Of a DNA stretch of 64,000 bases, positions 1 to 12,890 are shown in pieces. Source of the DNA: Cardinalis cardinalis (Eukaryota > Chordata > Aves > Passeriformes > Cardinalidae); assembly GCA_014549065.1 (NCBI GenBank), contig JACDOX010000008.1:2184319-2248318 (forward strand), given 5' to 3'. Position 1 is the stretch's first letter. The number at the start of each line of letters is the position of its first letter. Below the pieces are notes generated by a model. It saw nothing but the letters and a program-made list of their open reading frames with translations, made no database searches and had not been told where the DNA came from. The translations under genes and the position numbers were made by a program.

Positions 1-922
1 TTGTGACACAGGCAGTAAATCCACAAATAACCAAGATATTAGTTGCTGTATGATTGACCTCTGCTATTAAACATTCAACCCATTTACTGCCACAAACCAA
101 GGCACGTATTACTTATATTTCATGTTTTATGTTTTTACATTTCTCANACACTTTTTCCCTTTTGCTTTCCTACAAAAACCACCATGTCACACTGGTTGGG
201 AATGTTTGGATGGCACATTTATGTAATTGCTCCTCTCTTGTACTGAGTCACCCACTGTCAGCAGGTGAAAATGTTTAGTATCTCTCTATGCCACATGGAA
301 ACAAGCAAAAGTAAAAACAATTCAGCAATTTTTCTTGACTTCAGTAGACAAAGNAGCAACAAAACCATATTCCAAATAGCTATAGTGATTTCAGCTATGA
401 AAAATCCAAAAGATCTTCCAAGATAGCAGAGACAAAGAAAAAGCTCTTGTTTATTTAACTACAGGGGTTTTGGCATACTTCAACTTGTGACCTTAATACA
501 AGAAAGAGTAGTGGATCCTTTTCTGAGCCATTTAGGGATTTGTCTGTGGAGACCTGCAACAGAAATACCAAGATCAGTCTGAATGAAATGTAAACAGAAC
601 AAATAAGTGTGAAAGCATCAGCAGAAGCAATAAAGCAAGAATGCTTTATTAAAAGAATGTTAAAAGAATGTCATGTATGGATAAAACAAAGACAGCACTG
701 ACAGCAATTCTTAGACCACAGTAACAATATTACATCTGATAGAGGCAGTACAAACCAGTTCTACTTTTTTCTTGGCCAATTTAAGCTGTTGCACATGAAA
801 GACTAAATTCTTCCTTATCAAAGTGGTTTTGATAATTTTCAGATGAAGCCTTTCAGAAGCGATCAAAGATTTAGTTTTTCTTAACCACANATTATTTTTG
901 ATATGGACAACGTTTCAGTTGT

Positions 923-1245
923 TTCACAGAATGGCTGGAGTTGGAAGAGACCTCTGGAGATCATCCAGTCCAACCCCCTGGTAAGGCAGGTTCACCCAGA
1001 GCAGGTTGCAGAGGATCACATCCAGACAGGTTTTGAACATCTCCAGAGAAGGAGACTCCACACTCTCTCATGGCAGATTGTTCCAGTGTTCTGTCATCCT
1101 CGAAGTAAAGGAGTTTGGCCACATATTCAGATGGAATTTCCTGTGTTTCAAGTTGTGCCCCTTCTCCTGTCACTGGACACCACTAAAAAGAGTCTGGCCC
1201 CATCCTCTTGACATTTGCCCTTAAGATATTTATATGCATTGATAA
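923..1245 (-). mobile_element. CR1 LINE 3' fragment, antisense
   Basis: Read on the plus strand, the segment begins CACAGAATGGCTGGAGTTGG and continues with the wording typical of the reverse complement of an avian CR1 3' end: a phrase about pairs of C-rich AACCCCCTGG, then GGTTCACCCAGAGCAGGTTG, and CTCCAGAGAAGGAGACTCCA, ending near TATTTATATGCATTGATAAA. It is a 5'-truncated copy inserted on the minus strand, about 320 bp. It carries no intact reverse transcriptase frame. Family assignment is from remembered CR1 consensus sequence. Confidence 0.85.
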
Positions 1246-2161
1246 AACATATTTTCAAAANATAACCTCTTGATTCATTTGTGATNAAGATTACTTGAAT
1301 CTTTAGATAATTTTTATTTCACCATTATACTCATGTATCAACTATGACCACAAAAACAACTTAATAAATACATTCACAAATACAAATGTAAAATCACTTC
1401 ATAATAAAACAGCACAGTTGTATTATTCGGATTTGGAATGTGTTTGGGTTATTTTATTAGAATAATTTGCTAGGCATAAAACTAGCACTGGAAATGAGCA
1501 AATCACATAAAAAACATATAAATGGATTGAAAAATAAGAAGTGGAATAGTTTAAAAAAAACCCACCGAACAATAGTGCATATGGTGAACAATGTCATATA
1601 ACTAAATTACTCTCAGGTTTTGTTAACACACTCTCAGGCTTGTTATCGCTGAAGTTCCAAAATCAAACCATCACCATGCTTACACTAAGAAAATACTATG
1701 AATGAATCTTAAATACAAATAAATTAACATGACTGGTTCTCATGTTAAATCAATCTAGGACATTTTATTCAAAAAACTTATCAAGAAAAAGGCATTCCAG
1801 AAATTCTCTTTACCTAAGAGATGTTGTAATAAACCATTCAGTTACTGAAGTACCAATACAAGCATCAGTAATGCTTAATGAGGAGACAATCAAAGATCAG
1901 CACAATCCACTGTCAGAGGTTACCTCGACTTTGATTTGCCAGTGGGAGACAACCCATTGTCAGTAACTGTTCAAAACAATCTGCTTCTAGATGTGTACTG
2001 GGGAAAACCACATGAGAATCACTGTGTAAACTTCAAGGGTAAGTTTAATACAAGCAAACAGAAAGTTTCACTGTGATAATAATTTAAGACTGCATAACTG
2101 TAATAATCTCTGAAGTTTTGAAAATTATATAAATACAGCAGGAAAAATAGCTGCTTCTATA

Positions 2162-2188
2162 TTATAAGATAATGATAATATCTTATAA
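2162..2188. repeat. AT-rich inverted repeat, 10-bp arms
   Basis: TTATAAGATA at 2162-2171 and its perfect complement TATCTTATAA at 2179-2188 flank a 7-nt loop. It could form a small hairpin in the GPR176 intron. No function is indicated; AT-rich DNA produces such arms by chance. Confidence 0.5.
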
Positions 2189-3229
2189 GATGCTTTCATT
2201 TTAGCAAACTAGCGTATGGATTTCTTTCAGATTCTGTTGAAGTGATTCCTTTTCTTTCTTTTTTTTTTCTAAAAAAGGTATTTATTACCATCAGATTGCA
2301 ACACTCCAGTGCTTTCCTAGAAAAATANTCTGCACAGGAAACCCTTTGCCCTGCCCTGACAACCCACTCCTCTGTACACAGAAGCCAGTGAATGCTCCAT
2401 ATCCATGAGCCACTTGGATCTCTGTGCTAATACTTTAAGAGTGACACAAACTGTAAAGCTGCTTTAAAAGCTTTAATTTATGAGAAGTGCATTCAGAAAC
2501 AACCTCTTTTCTAAGAGCACAGTAAAGGAAGCCTTCAGCACTCAAGTAGCAAACTTGAAATTTAAACTGTGTGATCTAGACTGAAAGTAAGGAAAGAAAA
2601 AACAAAGGCTCTACAGCATTCTAGTGAGAGGCTGCAGTTGCCTCTGGAGCCTACTCAATTAAAAATTAACTTCAGAAATTAGCACTACAATGCTGTCAAA
2701 AAATCACTGCATCGAACTCAAAGGCATTAAACCCTGACTCGTTCAACCATGGCTCCTCTGAGCTGCTCAAGAGAGCACAGTGGAACTGCACCCTGAGGAG
2801 AGCAAGGCAGCCCAGCCTGCATCCTCAAGCAGGATTTACATGACTTCCCTGATGCCTGTAAAATTGTTTCTAGTGGAGATTATTAATTTCTTTGTTCACG
2901 CCTCACTGTTCCAACAGCAATCAATCAAAAACTACTGGTATTTCAATGACAGAAAAGTTAATTTACTGCTTCAAGCTTTATTGGCAAAATATGCTAATAG
3001 GGATGTAACTGACAGCTACAATAGCTATATAAATTTTTCAGACAGCATCTATTGTATGCATCAATCAAAAAAAAGTATTGAACTATTAATGTTTGAGTTG
3101 TATATACATTACTGGCTTTAAATTCCTGATTAATAGCCTATTTATAATAGTCTTAATCTGACAGTACAGAGTGGTTAGACTAAACAGTGCATCCATTATT
3201 TCACATTTAATTCACATGTCTGAGGNCTT

Positions 3230-3290
3230 CGATTTTTTGTTTGTGGGTTTNTTTTGGTTTTTTGTTTGTTTTGNTTTGTTTTAAGAAAAG
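3230..3290. repeat. T/G low-complexity tract
   Basis: Runs of T separated by single or paired G (GTTT and GGTTTT units) with two N bases inside. It is simple sequence in the GPR176 intron with no coding content. Confidence 0.7.
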
Positions 3291-4090
3291 TAGCTCTTCC
3301 AGATTAAACACATGGCTAGTGATTTCTACCACAGGGGGCATTACAATATGAGGGCAGTCATTTCTCTTTATTTTTTGCAATCTTTTGAAACACACAGACC
3401 ACAGATGTACCTGCCTGGGTACAGAAAGCTCCCTTACAGGCATCAGTAGAAGCCACTACTCTCTCAAGACTGCATGTTTTTAATGTGACTTGATAATGAC
3501 ATTCTGAAAAAAAATGGAAATTAAAAGTAAATTTTCTATTGCCATACACTAAGAGAATTGGGGAATGAACCAATGGGCTATTTTCATTTATTGGAAATAA
3601 AGAGATTTAATTGGGAAGCATTTTTGTATATNCTATTTTTGCCATCCCACTGATCCCAGGCTGCCTGATGTATGAAGTAGTTGTGAAATATTTCATAACT
3701 AGCTTCCCTTTGCTGAGATAGTGTCTCTGTAAGAAACACCAGAAAATTTACATTATAAATTTACATTTATCTTAGAAAAGATAAAACCATAACAAAATGC
3801 AAAACTGAGACCTGAAGCCACTTTTGATCCTTGAATTTGGCTGTCTCAATACTTATTTAGAGGAACATGATCATAAAGCTACACCTTACTGCCCCCTCAA
3901 ACACGCTAAGCCTGTGACAAGTCCTGAGAGGAAAGCAGGACTTGCAGGTCATCTCTGACTCTCCCTGCTATGGACAACAGAATGAAGAGAAGATGGGCAG
4001 TTTTCATCTACTCTTCCATCAGGTTAATAAATCAAAGTAATGCAACCCATAAAAGAAGGAGGCAGATGTTTTTCTTTGGAATACAAAAGG

Positions 4091-4110
4091 NNNNNNNNNN
4101 NNNNNNNNNN
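4091..4110. other. assembly gap (20 N)
   Basis: Twenty consecutive N bases. The flanks are purine-rich on the plus strand. Frames crossing this point are artefacts of the gap. Confidence 0.98.
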
Positions 4111-4842
4111 GCACAGCTCTAAATCCAGTCAGGAGGAAGCATTGGGGGGAGGGAGAGAGGAAGAGGGTTTCCTCCTGTATGCATCTCACACACAGCAAGT
4201 CCAAGCTCTGCTGGGAATATTAAGAGAGTGTCAGCCTCCCAGAGACACAAAGTCAGAAACTGCTCTGTATTATTNTGATCACCATTTTTAATTCTCTCTG
4301 TAACAAAGGACCTAAGCCAAGCTGCCAGCAGATGCTTCTTGTGTCACCAACTCACTCCTTACATCACCTGTCGTGCCCCCAGTGTGATCAGCACTGACAG
4401 ACCCCAGTGTTCCTCTCCACAGCCTACCACAGGAATCAGAAGGTGTTGTCTGGTTAAATTACATTTCTTTCAAATATCACATTTAGATGAATGATGTACA
4501 TTGATAGTACAATTACCAGATTTCCGCTGCTCTGAAAAAATATAAAAACTGTCATCCAATGCAACTGGCACTGAAATTATTTCCCTTCTCTATTCTAACT
4601 TATGTTAACCGATTTTTTAACCAATTCTACATTACTGAGAAACAGGACAAATGTTGAAAAAGAAATGCACAGCTCTGCCTCTTTGTCCACATATATAGGG
4701 TAATTTTAGGGTAGTTTTTTTATTTCTAAGCATTCTTTATGACATTTAAAAACATGAAGATTCTCAAAGACTATTTTCATGCTGTATTTGTTGGCTACTA
4801 AAGATATTAGTGGGTAATTTTTTTCTCTAAATCCACTTTCTT

Positions 4843-4864
4843 TCAAGTGCTTTAAAGCACTTGA
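4843..4864. repeat. perfect 22-bp palindrome
   Basis: The half site TCAAGTGCTTT is followed at once by its exact reverse complement. Each half contains the TCAAGTG core that resembles the binding motif of NKX2-class homeodomain proteins, here as two inverted copies. It lies in GPR176 intron 1. The symmetry is seen directly; the factor assignment is inference. Confidence 0.6.
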
Positions 4865-7800
4865 GCATATTTCCGCTCTGCCTCTAGTCTACACAGATGG
4901 GACAGAGCAGTTCTGGAGCAGTCACTGCTCCAGACATGGCACTGAGCTTCCTGGCATCTACTCCTTTGTGCAAGGAAAACCAAAGCATACTCCCTAAGAA
5001 CTAGCTAACATACTGCTAGTCTGAGACTCCTATTTCATGCTGCTGTCGCAGCAGTAACCATGCCAAAAACAACAAATCTCAAAAAAAAATCTCTGATTTC
5101 ACTCAGTAGGTTGAGCACCAAAACAGTAAAAAGGCTACAGGAAAAAGGAGATGTAAAAAAACTCTTTGGTCTGCCTGCTTCTTTTCCATAGACTAAGATA
5201 ATTTTGTGCAACTCACCTTCATATCTACAGTCAGATTTCAGTCTTTATTCCAGTTTTTTACAGGTTTTGCAACAGAGTTTAAAAAAGAACAGATTTTTTT
5301 TTATTGCATGCTCCTGTGATGATCTCAGTTTATAATCAATCTTGGGGAACCCCTAAGCAGCAGCAAATTGTTTAAAAGACTTTCCGTATCATGGCAGAAT
5401 TGTTCCACATAGTGGTAGTGTCTGATTAATCAGAATAACTAAAAGCACTCAACAACCAGCAGGGATTTTCTAATTAAGACTCTTCCAGTGTAGTGAATCA
5501 TTTTTCAAATAAAACTTTATTATAAAATAAGTTGACTGAAACATGATAGAAATGTGTAGGAGGGAGAGGGGGATGTGGGTGTGGGAAGGGGGCGTTTTCT
5601 AAAATCAAAAGTATATTCATATTTTCTTTCTAGAGCTTCCAAAAGTACAACCTGGTACAATTGTCTACAATGAGAGACCACAAATAGGAGTAGTATTGAG
5701 ATAAGATCATAGTATTCCCTAAGAAGCCATGTCACCTTTGGAAGTCACTTATGGCCCAATTTGGCAAAAGCAGAGGATGATTCTTCGGGTGACATCCCAA
5801 GCCCAGTACTCAGCAGATGGTGACCATCCATCTGTANGGCTTCTCAGGACAGACAGCCAAAACTCACTCATCATTTTGAACCATTTCAGCTGTATGAATC
5901 TCTATGCACATCACATTGCTCCTTCTGCTACCTTCACATACTCTGGCTTCTTTTACTCTTTTCTTTGCTCTCTGGACTTTAGTATCACCTTTCTTCTACT
6001 GACTGTGTTTTAAAAAACAAATTTTAAAAAAAGGATGTCTTTGCTGTCCTATTACAAAGGCTTGTTACAGTCAGAAAAATTTTAGTGTGGTGGCAATTTG
6101 TTCTTTTTTTCAAATTAAGTGCAGACATACAATACTGAATACTTAATAGAATACTTAACCAAATCTCACATGAACACTAGAGAACTGCAGTGGATAAAAA
6201 TAAGGATAACAGATAACAATTTTTATAAGTGGAGTAAAAGAACATTCTGTAATAGACTATTGAGTTCTGCAGCTTTTTCTGTAAGTATAATAATAATTCT
6301 GCTGACCTGTACATGATGTTCCTTTCAATGTCCTCATTTTCTATTAATGCATCAATGTTTGTGTGGACTGGGCAAAATAAGCCTCTGTCATTTAAAATAT
6401 GGGCTCAAAAAAAGCCNTGGACATGTCAGAGAACAGTATGTTGTATGTGGCAACATCCCCCTGTAATTCCCTGATGATTAGCAGTCATATACACAGTGTC
6501 ACTGTACCCATGCAGGTCCTTTCCAGACTAACTTAGGCAAGATGGAGACACAATGTGTCAATTAAAAAAAAGGATGGATGCTGTGCAGCCATCACAGGGT
6601 ATCTGTGCATGCCAAACAAAATAGGATGAATGCTTACCTCTCCGTGCTGGGAGTACATGTAACAAAGGGCACTCACACAGGGCAGGTGGCGCAGCTGTTT
6701 TGCCCAGGAATGACAGGAGCAGGGGGAAGTCTTAGCAAGACTGGTGAGTTTGGCCCTGGCCTGCTTCCTTTGGTGGCTATGTGCTCTGGGTCAGTGAGAG
6801 TTTGGTGAGGCTACTCCGAGCATTTACCAAGCAACAACATCTTAATTCACTGCTAAGCACCTTACACAGGCACCATCCTACAGTACAGCAGGGGGACAGC
6901 AATCTTAGACACTGAAGCAAAAGACAAGCTAAATTAATAAAACCCTTAAAAACTAACATGTTAAGCTCAATGTGCCAGCCAAATTCCAAAAAGAAACAAT
7001 GTTATTGGCCAGAGCACAATAGATGCAATTACCTGCTCAGGGGCTGAGAAGTCCCTAGTTCAGACTGATACAATCCAAAGGAGTTGTAGTTAATACTCCT
7101 CTGAAAAAAAAAAAAGTGAAATAAATAGCCTAATACCACAAATGGAAAAGGCAAATCAGACAACTCTTTTTCTTCTAGACACTCCTAAAAAATTACAGCT
7201 ATTAAACTGGAAAAAAAAACCAAACAAAAAAACACCCTATCTCAGTGGTTTCCACTCATTCCAATTATTCAAGCAATAACAGAAGAAAATGTATTTTAGC
7301 CCCTTTTATGACTGACTTTTTTGTTTGCTCTATGGTATCAAATAAATTATCTAGTTGTGCCACACAAAATTTAGGTACAACAAAAGTAAGGCCTGCTGGG
7401 GTCTGGAAACATGCCAAGTGACACAAGGTTTGTAGACAAAGATACAAGAGGTTACACAAGAAGCAAGATCACTTTGTATTTTCTCAGTCTTCTGGAAGAA
7501 ATTCATGAGTCTTTCTATGGAATTGCTTTGACAGACAAGAAAATAAGTCAAAGGTGGTAGAAAAAGCAGACCAAAAATAGTCTCTGTCTCCCAAACAACT
7601 AGAGGCTTTTTTCCCCCATCCCAAGAGAACTGGCAGAACAGAAGAAAGGACTGTATTTCCTAGGATTCAGACTATTTGTAATGGAAAGGAATGTCAATTA
7701 CAGCATAGAATATCATAACTAATAAACCATTTTAAAAGGCAGCAGTCCACGGCGATCTCCCAGCAATCGCCAATGACGGCAAGACCATGAGCAGAGAATA

Positions 7801-8605
7801 AGACAATCAGAGCTCTCCCTGCCATCACCATTCCAGCTTCACTGCTGCTTTTGTTACTGCCATTTGCAGTGTCTGGCTAAACTCATGCCTTACCACGAGA
7901 GGTTACACAATTTCTTATTCAGCCAGCCTTCCAGTCCAGGATATTTTCCTTATTGCAATGTTTCCGTGGAAGCTGGTTGACTACAAGGCACCAGTTCTTC
8001 TCCCTGCTTCCAGCAGCTAAATCTAATTTAAAGATGCTAAAAATAAAAAAGGCTTACATGTAACAGTACTGTTCAGAAAACAAGAGGCTGTGTTTCCTGC
8101 AGGGAGAGCATTTAATCAGCAGTGAGATGAACAAAGGTACAATACAATAATTGTTTCACTAGTATTTCTGCCATTTGCAAACTTTCTAGCAGTACCTACC
8201 CCCACTATCAAAACATTTTGAGAACTCTTTTCTCGTTGGATATTGAGACAGCAAGTATAGGAAACATAACATGGAGAAATCCCAAGTCTTTGGGCACCCA
8301 ATTTATTGCCCCAGTGACCTCCCATACCGGACACCCAAGACTATTTATAGTCATTTACAAATTCTGTGATGGGATCAAAAACAAGTACAACTGGAAAACA
8401 AAACATTAGTTTGGTAATATTGAAAATTTTCCTTAAATATATACAGAACGGATATAAAATCCTTTTTTTTTCCTCTGCAAAGCACTTCTAGCATACATCT
8501 CCTATATGATCTCAGAGTCTCATCTCAACCAAATATCAAAAAGAAGTGTCTTGTAGCCTATATTAGGAAATATTCACGTCCATGAAGGAGCAGGGAGACA
8601 GCAAG

Positions 8606-9362
8606 TGTGGGAACCTCAAAATCCTACTCAGAGAAAGGAGCCCCTGCCCCAAACCCTCCCCAGAAAATGAGACTATATGCCAAAGCTGATAACACAGATT
8701 TTATTTAACAATGCATGTGAGGTAGAAAGAAATAGAAAAGAGAGGGGGAGCAGTAGAGAAATCAAGTAGAAAATTGTCACCACCTGTGGATCCAGTGATG
8801 TTCTGTTGGTCCTTTTTCACCCTGGGCTTCTCAGTGGTGGGGATCCCAAGGTCATTCAAAACTTTTTGCTATTTATACATCCTAGCAAACAAAGGAATTA
8901 ATGCTCATTGACAACACAGTTCTCTTATTTTGTTGGCTAAATTATTTCCCCACCTCTAAGGCTAATAAGTGCACGTGCTCATTCTTTCTCTTCTTTTGAG
9001 CTGGTGGGCTGTGAGTTGGTGGTTGCAATGTGCCCCTGCCAGAATTACCTTTTAGGGAATCCAAGCTGATTTCAGCACCGCTGCCGAGTTGGCTGTCCTT
9101 GAGGCTTGTAAATCCAGCATTATTTGTGCCCATTACCAGTGATAGATTCTTCTCCCCTTCTCTAACACGTCCCTAGGTCTGAGATAACACGTGGACAATA
9201 GTATGCCCTTTATCTTATCTCAAGTTCCCGCTGTGGTGACTCCAAACCAGCTCCTGGAGAAAGCCATCTACATCTGTGTGTCTGTGTGTGAGGCAACTGG
9301 GAGACAAGAGGATCCCAGCACAGCTACTGGGCAGACTGGGAGTCTAGGACCAGCTGCTACAG
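8606..9362 (-). mobile_element. solo LTR of an avian endogenous retrovirus, minus orientation
   Basis: The segment has LTR architecture on the minus strand: a TATA-type element (rc of TGCTATTTATAC, about 8869-8880) followed, downstream on that strand, by AATAAA (rc TTTATT, about 8700-8705). It also contains phrases I remember from passerine LTRs, for example CACCACCTGTGGATCCAG and TTTTTGCTATTTATACATCC. It opens with TGTGGG at 8606. The far boundary is approximate, I found no convincing target-site duplication, and no internal retroviral genes adjoin it. It is therefore a solo LTR or a truncated one. Confidence 0.6.
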
Positions 9363-10149
9363 AATGACACATATTGGCTTATATATCCATATACTTATAT
9401 ATTTTATACTAATGGGCTTTCATCCTTCCCCAGAGACGGGAAGAGGATGAGGCCATTGATACACCTTGTGTCTGCCTGAATGGTGCATTTTCTTTCTGTG
9501 TCAGTCTNTGTGGCTGCTCATGGGTAATAGGTATAGATGTATTGTATGTATGTGTGCCTCTTGGCAATGCGTGCTCAGCCTTGCTATTCCTCATTCTGAG
9601 GACATGGAACTGCAGCAGGAACACCTACTGGCCTACAGTATTCTGTAGCACAGCCAGCACCTTTTGTGGAGATATATACAATTTCCTAGATCTTGAAAAA
9701 TTTCCTCAGTGGCAAATGTCCTTTTTCCAACATCACAGAAAAAATAAATTAAAGCTGAACAGAATAGAAAAAAAANCCCTCATTTAAGAGCTCATGACAC
9801 CTCCCTAATAGCATGCCACTAAATGAAATCTGTAACAGAACTAAAGCTATTTAAAATTCTTGCTAAGCGCGTGGGTTCATTCATGCCTGAAATACTAACT
9901 TACTGCCCATGACATCAATACAAAATCTCATATCTAGATTTTCACTGAAGTTCAAAACAATCAAGTGATACACACCAGCAGGTGTTTCAGCAACTGTAAC
10001 TCACAATAAAAAGCAAATCATGACATCTAGTCACTTAGTTAAAGAGCTGTGGTTCATAGCTCTCATTAAAGTGTTCACAGAGGAGTACAGACAGTAAAAT
10101 GACTGGTATGAATCAGTTGCTCCCTAAACAGCAGTGGTCTACAACTTCC

Positions 10150-10453
10150 TCATGAGGGGAGGCAGAGGGGCAGGCACTGATCTCTTCTCTGTGACCACCA
10201 GTGACAGAATCTGAGAGAATGGCCTGAAGCTGTCAGGGAAGGTGCAGATTGGCTATCAGGAAAAGGTTCTTCATCCAGAGGGTGGTTGGGTACTGGAACA
10301 GACTCCCCAGGGATGTGGGCACAGCAGCAGAGCTCAAGAAGCATTCGGAAAATACTCTCAGGCACATGGTGTAATTCTTGGGGCTGTCATGTGTCAGACT
10401 CGATGATCCTTGTGGGTCCCTTCCAACTCAGGATATTCTGTGATTCTACAATA
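10150..10453 (+). mobile_element. CR1 LINE 3' fragment, sense
   Basis: Contains the ordered CR1 3'-end phrases: a gap-prone CTGATCTCTTCTCTGTGACC, then GGTTCTTCATCCAGAGGGTG, CTGGAACAGACTCCCCAGGG, GTCAGACTCGATGATCCTTG and TCCCTTCCAACTCAGGATAT, ending in TTCTGTGATTCTAC. It is 5'-truncated, about 300 bp, on the plus strand. Coding capacity is absent. Confidence 0.85.
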
Positions 10454-12651
10454 AATGGGATCAANGGCTGTCTACAAGGCACCAGTTTAACATCCTCGAC
10501 ACGTATGACCTTTAGAGACATTGGTTACCCCCCCCCCCCAACACATGTCTGAGGAAGTCTTCATCACACAGTATTCCCACAGTATCAGGTGTGGATGCCA
10601 TGGGACAGAGAGAGAGAAACGGCAAGTGTTTCTCACAGCAGCTTGTGAGAAGTTTTAGGGAGTTGGAAAAATGTGATAACTCATGGAGTATAAACAATTT
10701 GCAGGTGGTCTTTTTCTACTTCATTTTTGTGTTCCTCTCAAGGACAGTGTGTGAGAAAGATGTTTCTGTTAGTTAGCCAATAGAATAGAACCTATCATAC
10801 CATCTATAAAAATCGTGCGGTTCTTTTGAAGAAAGCCTTCTTTGCCTTTTCCACGATCCTGCCTCTCATCTGCTCCTGCCTCAATCTCGGCACAAGAGTG
10901 ACAATTAGGCACATGCATTTCCGGTATAAATCATTGCATCTCACACTTCCAGGCTAAGTAAAGGGCTGTTTTCCCAAAGCCTCTCTTTTACAAGGCAGCA
11001 GCAGTGCTACCTGAAGGGCCCCTCAGCCAAAGCCAGACAAGGCGCCTCTGCTGAAGCTCGGGGAGAAGAGAGGTCTCCATGGCAACAGGGGCCCCAGCAC
11101 TCTCACAACCCCCCTTCTTCATCCTTTCCTCAAACTCAATTTTTCTTCCAAAGTGAACTGCTTAGTAGTTCAACTGAACACACATAAAAAACAAAAGCAT
11201 AACATCCATTCAAAGGTTGACTTTACCAAGGTACGTCCTGGACTGGACTTAACTGCTGCACAGTCCATGACTCCTGAGGCTCAGAACCACCCATACAAAA
11301 CTGCAGGGAAAAATTATTACTACAATGTTATTACAANATTATGGTACTGCAATATGGTATTACTATGCAGTTAGTAGTACATGCAACCACCACTACTAGC
11401 ATCATTTGCCTGATGCTTCTTTTTAGACTTGATTTTCAGTCATTTTTTGTTTTGCCAAACTTTATTTCAGCTAATCAGCAACTAAATTAATCTATGCAAA
11501 GTCTCTGGTTTAGAAGATTTCATCTAAGACACTTCTTATAAGTGTGATACCAGTGAAACAAAACATCATAATTCCCATCCCCAAACCTTTTTGTTTCTTA
11601 CTGTCAGGTAACTCTACCCTTTTTTGTAAGCACAGCTATAAATTTTGGCTGGAGCTCTTGCAGACATGATCCTCATTCTTTAAAAATTCTCTCAGTCTAG
11701 CCTCGAGTCATGTATCTAGAGTATTTTTTACTTCAAGGTTCCCTGCTCCATTCTTTACAGAAGATGCCTATACCTTTACTGGTAGCTATTAAAAAATAGA
11801 TATTTTATTCTTTATGCCAACATTCATTTGCCTTTATGAGCATTAGGCAAATGTTTGTAAACATTAGGTAAATGTTTGTTACCTAGGCTGTCTTACTCCA
11901 GGTTTGTTCCCCATAAGGGACCTATCCCTTTAAAAATTTGTTGCTGCAATACTGTTTTACATCTCTCTGCACAGATACCAAGGCAAAGAGAAGATCAGTT
12001 TCAGGGGCAGAGAGAGACTGGGAAATCCTCATGAAAAGGGGCAAGCCTGTCCTACAGGACACTGGGAAGGCAGCAGAGGTTCACTTTGCACTGTGATATT
12101 GGATACCTCTTTCAAAGCACATAATTTTCCTTCAAAACATGGCTAAAAACCAGGAGGTAACCAGTCTAACCCATGGCTTTCCAAAATGCACTATAATCAC
12201 TGAAATAGAGTTGAAACTTTAGCAGAGCATCTTCAGCCTTTCCAGTTAAATTTCCTTCTCTACAGGACAGATTTAGGAAGCCAAAAGAGCAAGTAACATA
12301 GAGCCTAATTCCCCAAACTTCAAATAAGGCACTGATCTAAAATGTCTGGGAAAGCTTCCTGGATTTGGGATTATGCGGGAAACAGCTAGTAAAAATGCAT
12401 GGAAAGTAAGAGGCATATTTAATCTGGGGAGTAGACATCAGCACTGAGGACATCTTTTTCTCATTGTAAATCACATCAATTTTGTGCATGTGGATTTTTT
12501 TCCTAAACGACTGACAATAATTGTTTATTTTAAAGAAGAAATTCAGTTTTATATAACATGAAAATTGTGAACATACTCAAATAGCCTCAGGAACAAATGT
12601 TGATTCTCAGACCTTGGAAATATGAAAAGAACAGAAACCCCAAACCAGTAA

Positions 12652-12890
12652 AGGGGAAATTTCAGTTAGATATATGGAAGAATAAACTGTGAGGTGGTGA
12701 GACAGTGGAACAGATTGCCCAGGGAAGTTGTGGATGTCCCGTTCCTGGAAGTGTTCAAGGCTAGGTTGGATGGGGCATTGAGCAGCCTGCTCTACCTAAG
12801 GGTGTCCCTGCACATGGCAGGGCCGCTAGAACAAGATGATCTTTAAGGTCCCTTGCAACCCAAACACTTTTGCAATATAATTCTACAATG
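12652..12890 (+). mobile_element. CR1 LINE 3' fragment, sense
   Basis: Shows the CR1 tail order: AACAGATTGCCCAGGGAAGT, GGAAGTGTTCAAGGCTAGGT, TGGATGGGGCATTGAGCAGC, GATGATCTTTAAGGTCCCTT and GCAACCCAAACAC, ending near ATAATTCTACAATGG. About 240 bp, 5'-truncated. It belongs to a different CR1 subfamily from the copy at 10150, judging by the GATCTTTAAGGTCCCTT ending. Confidence 0.85.
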
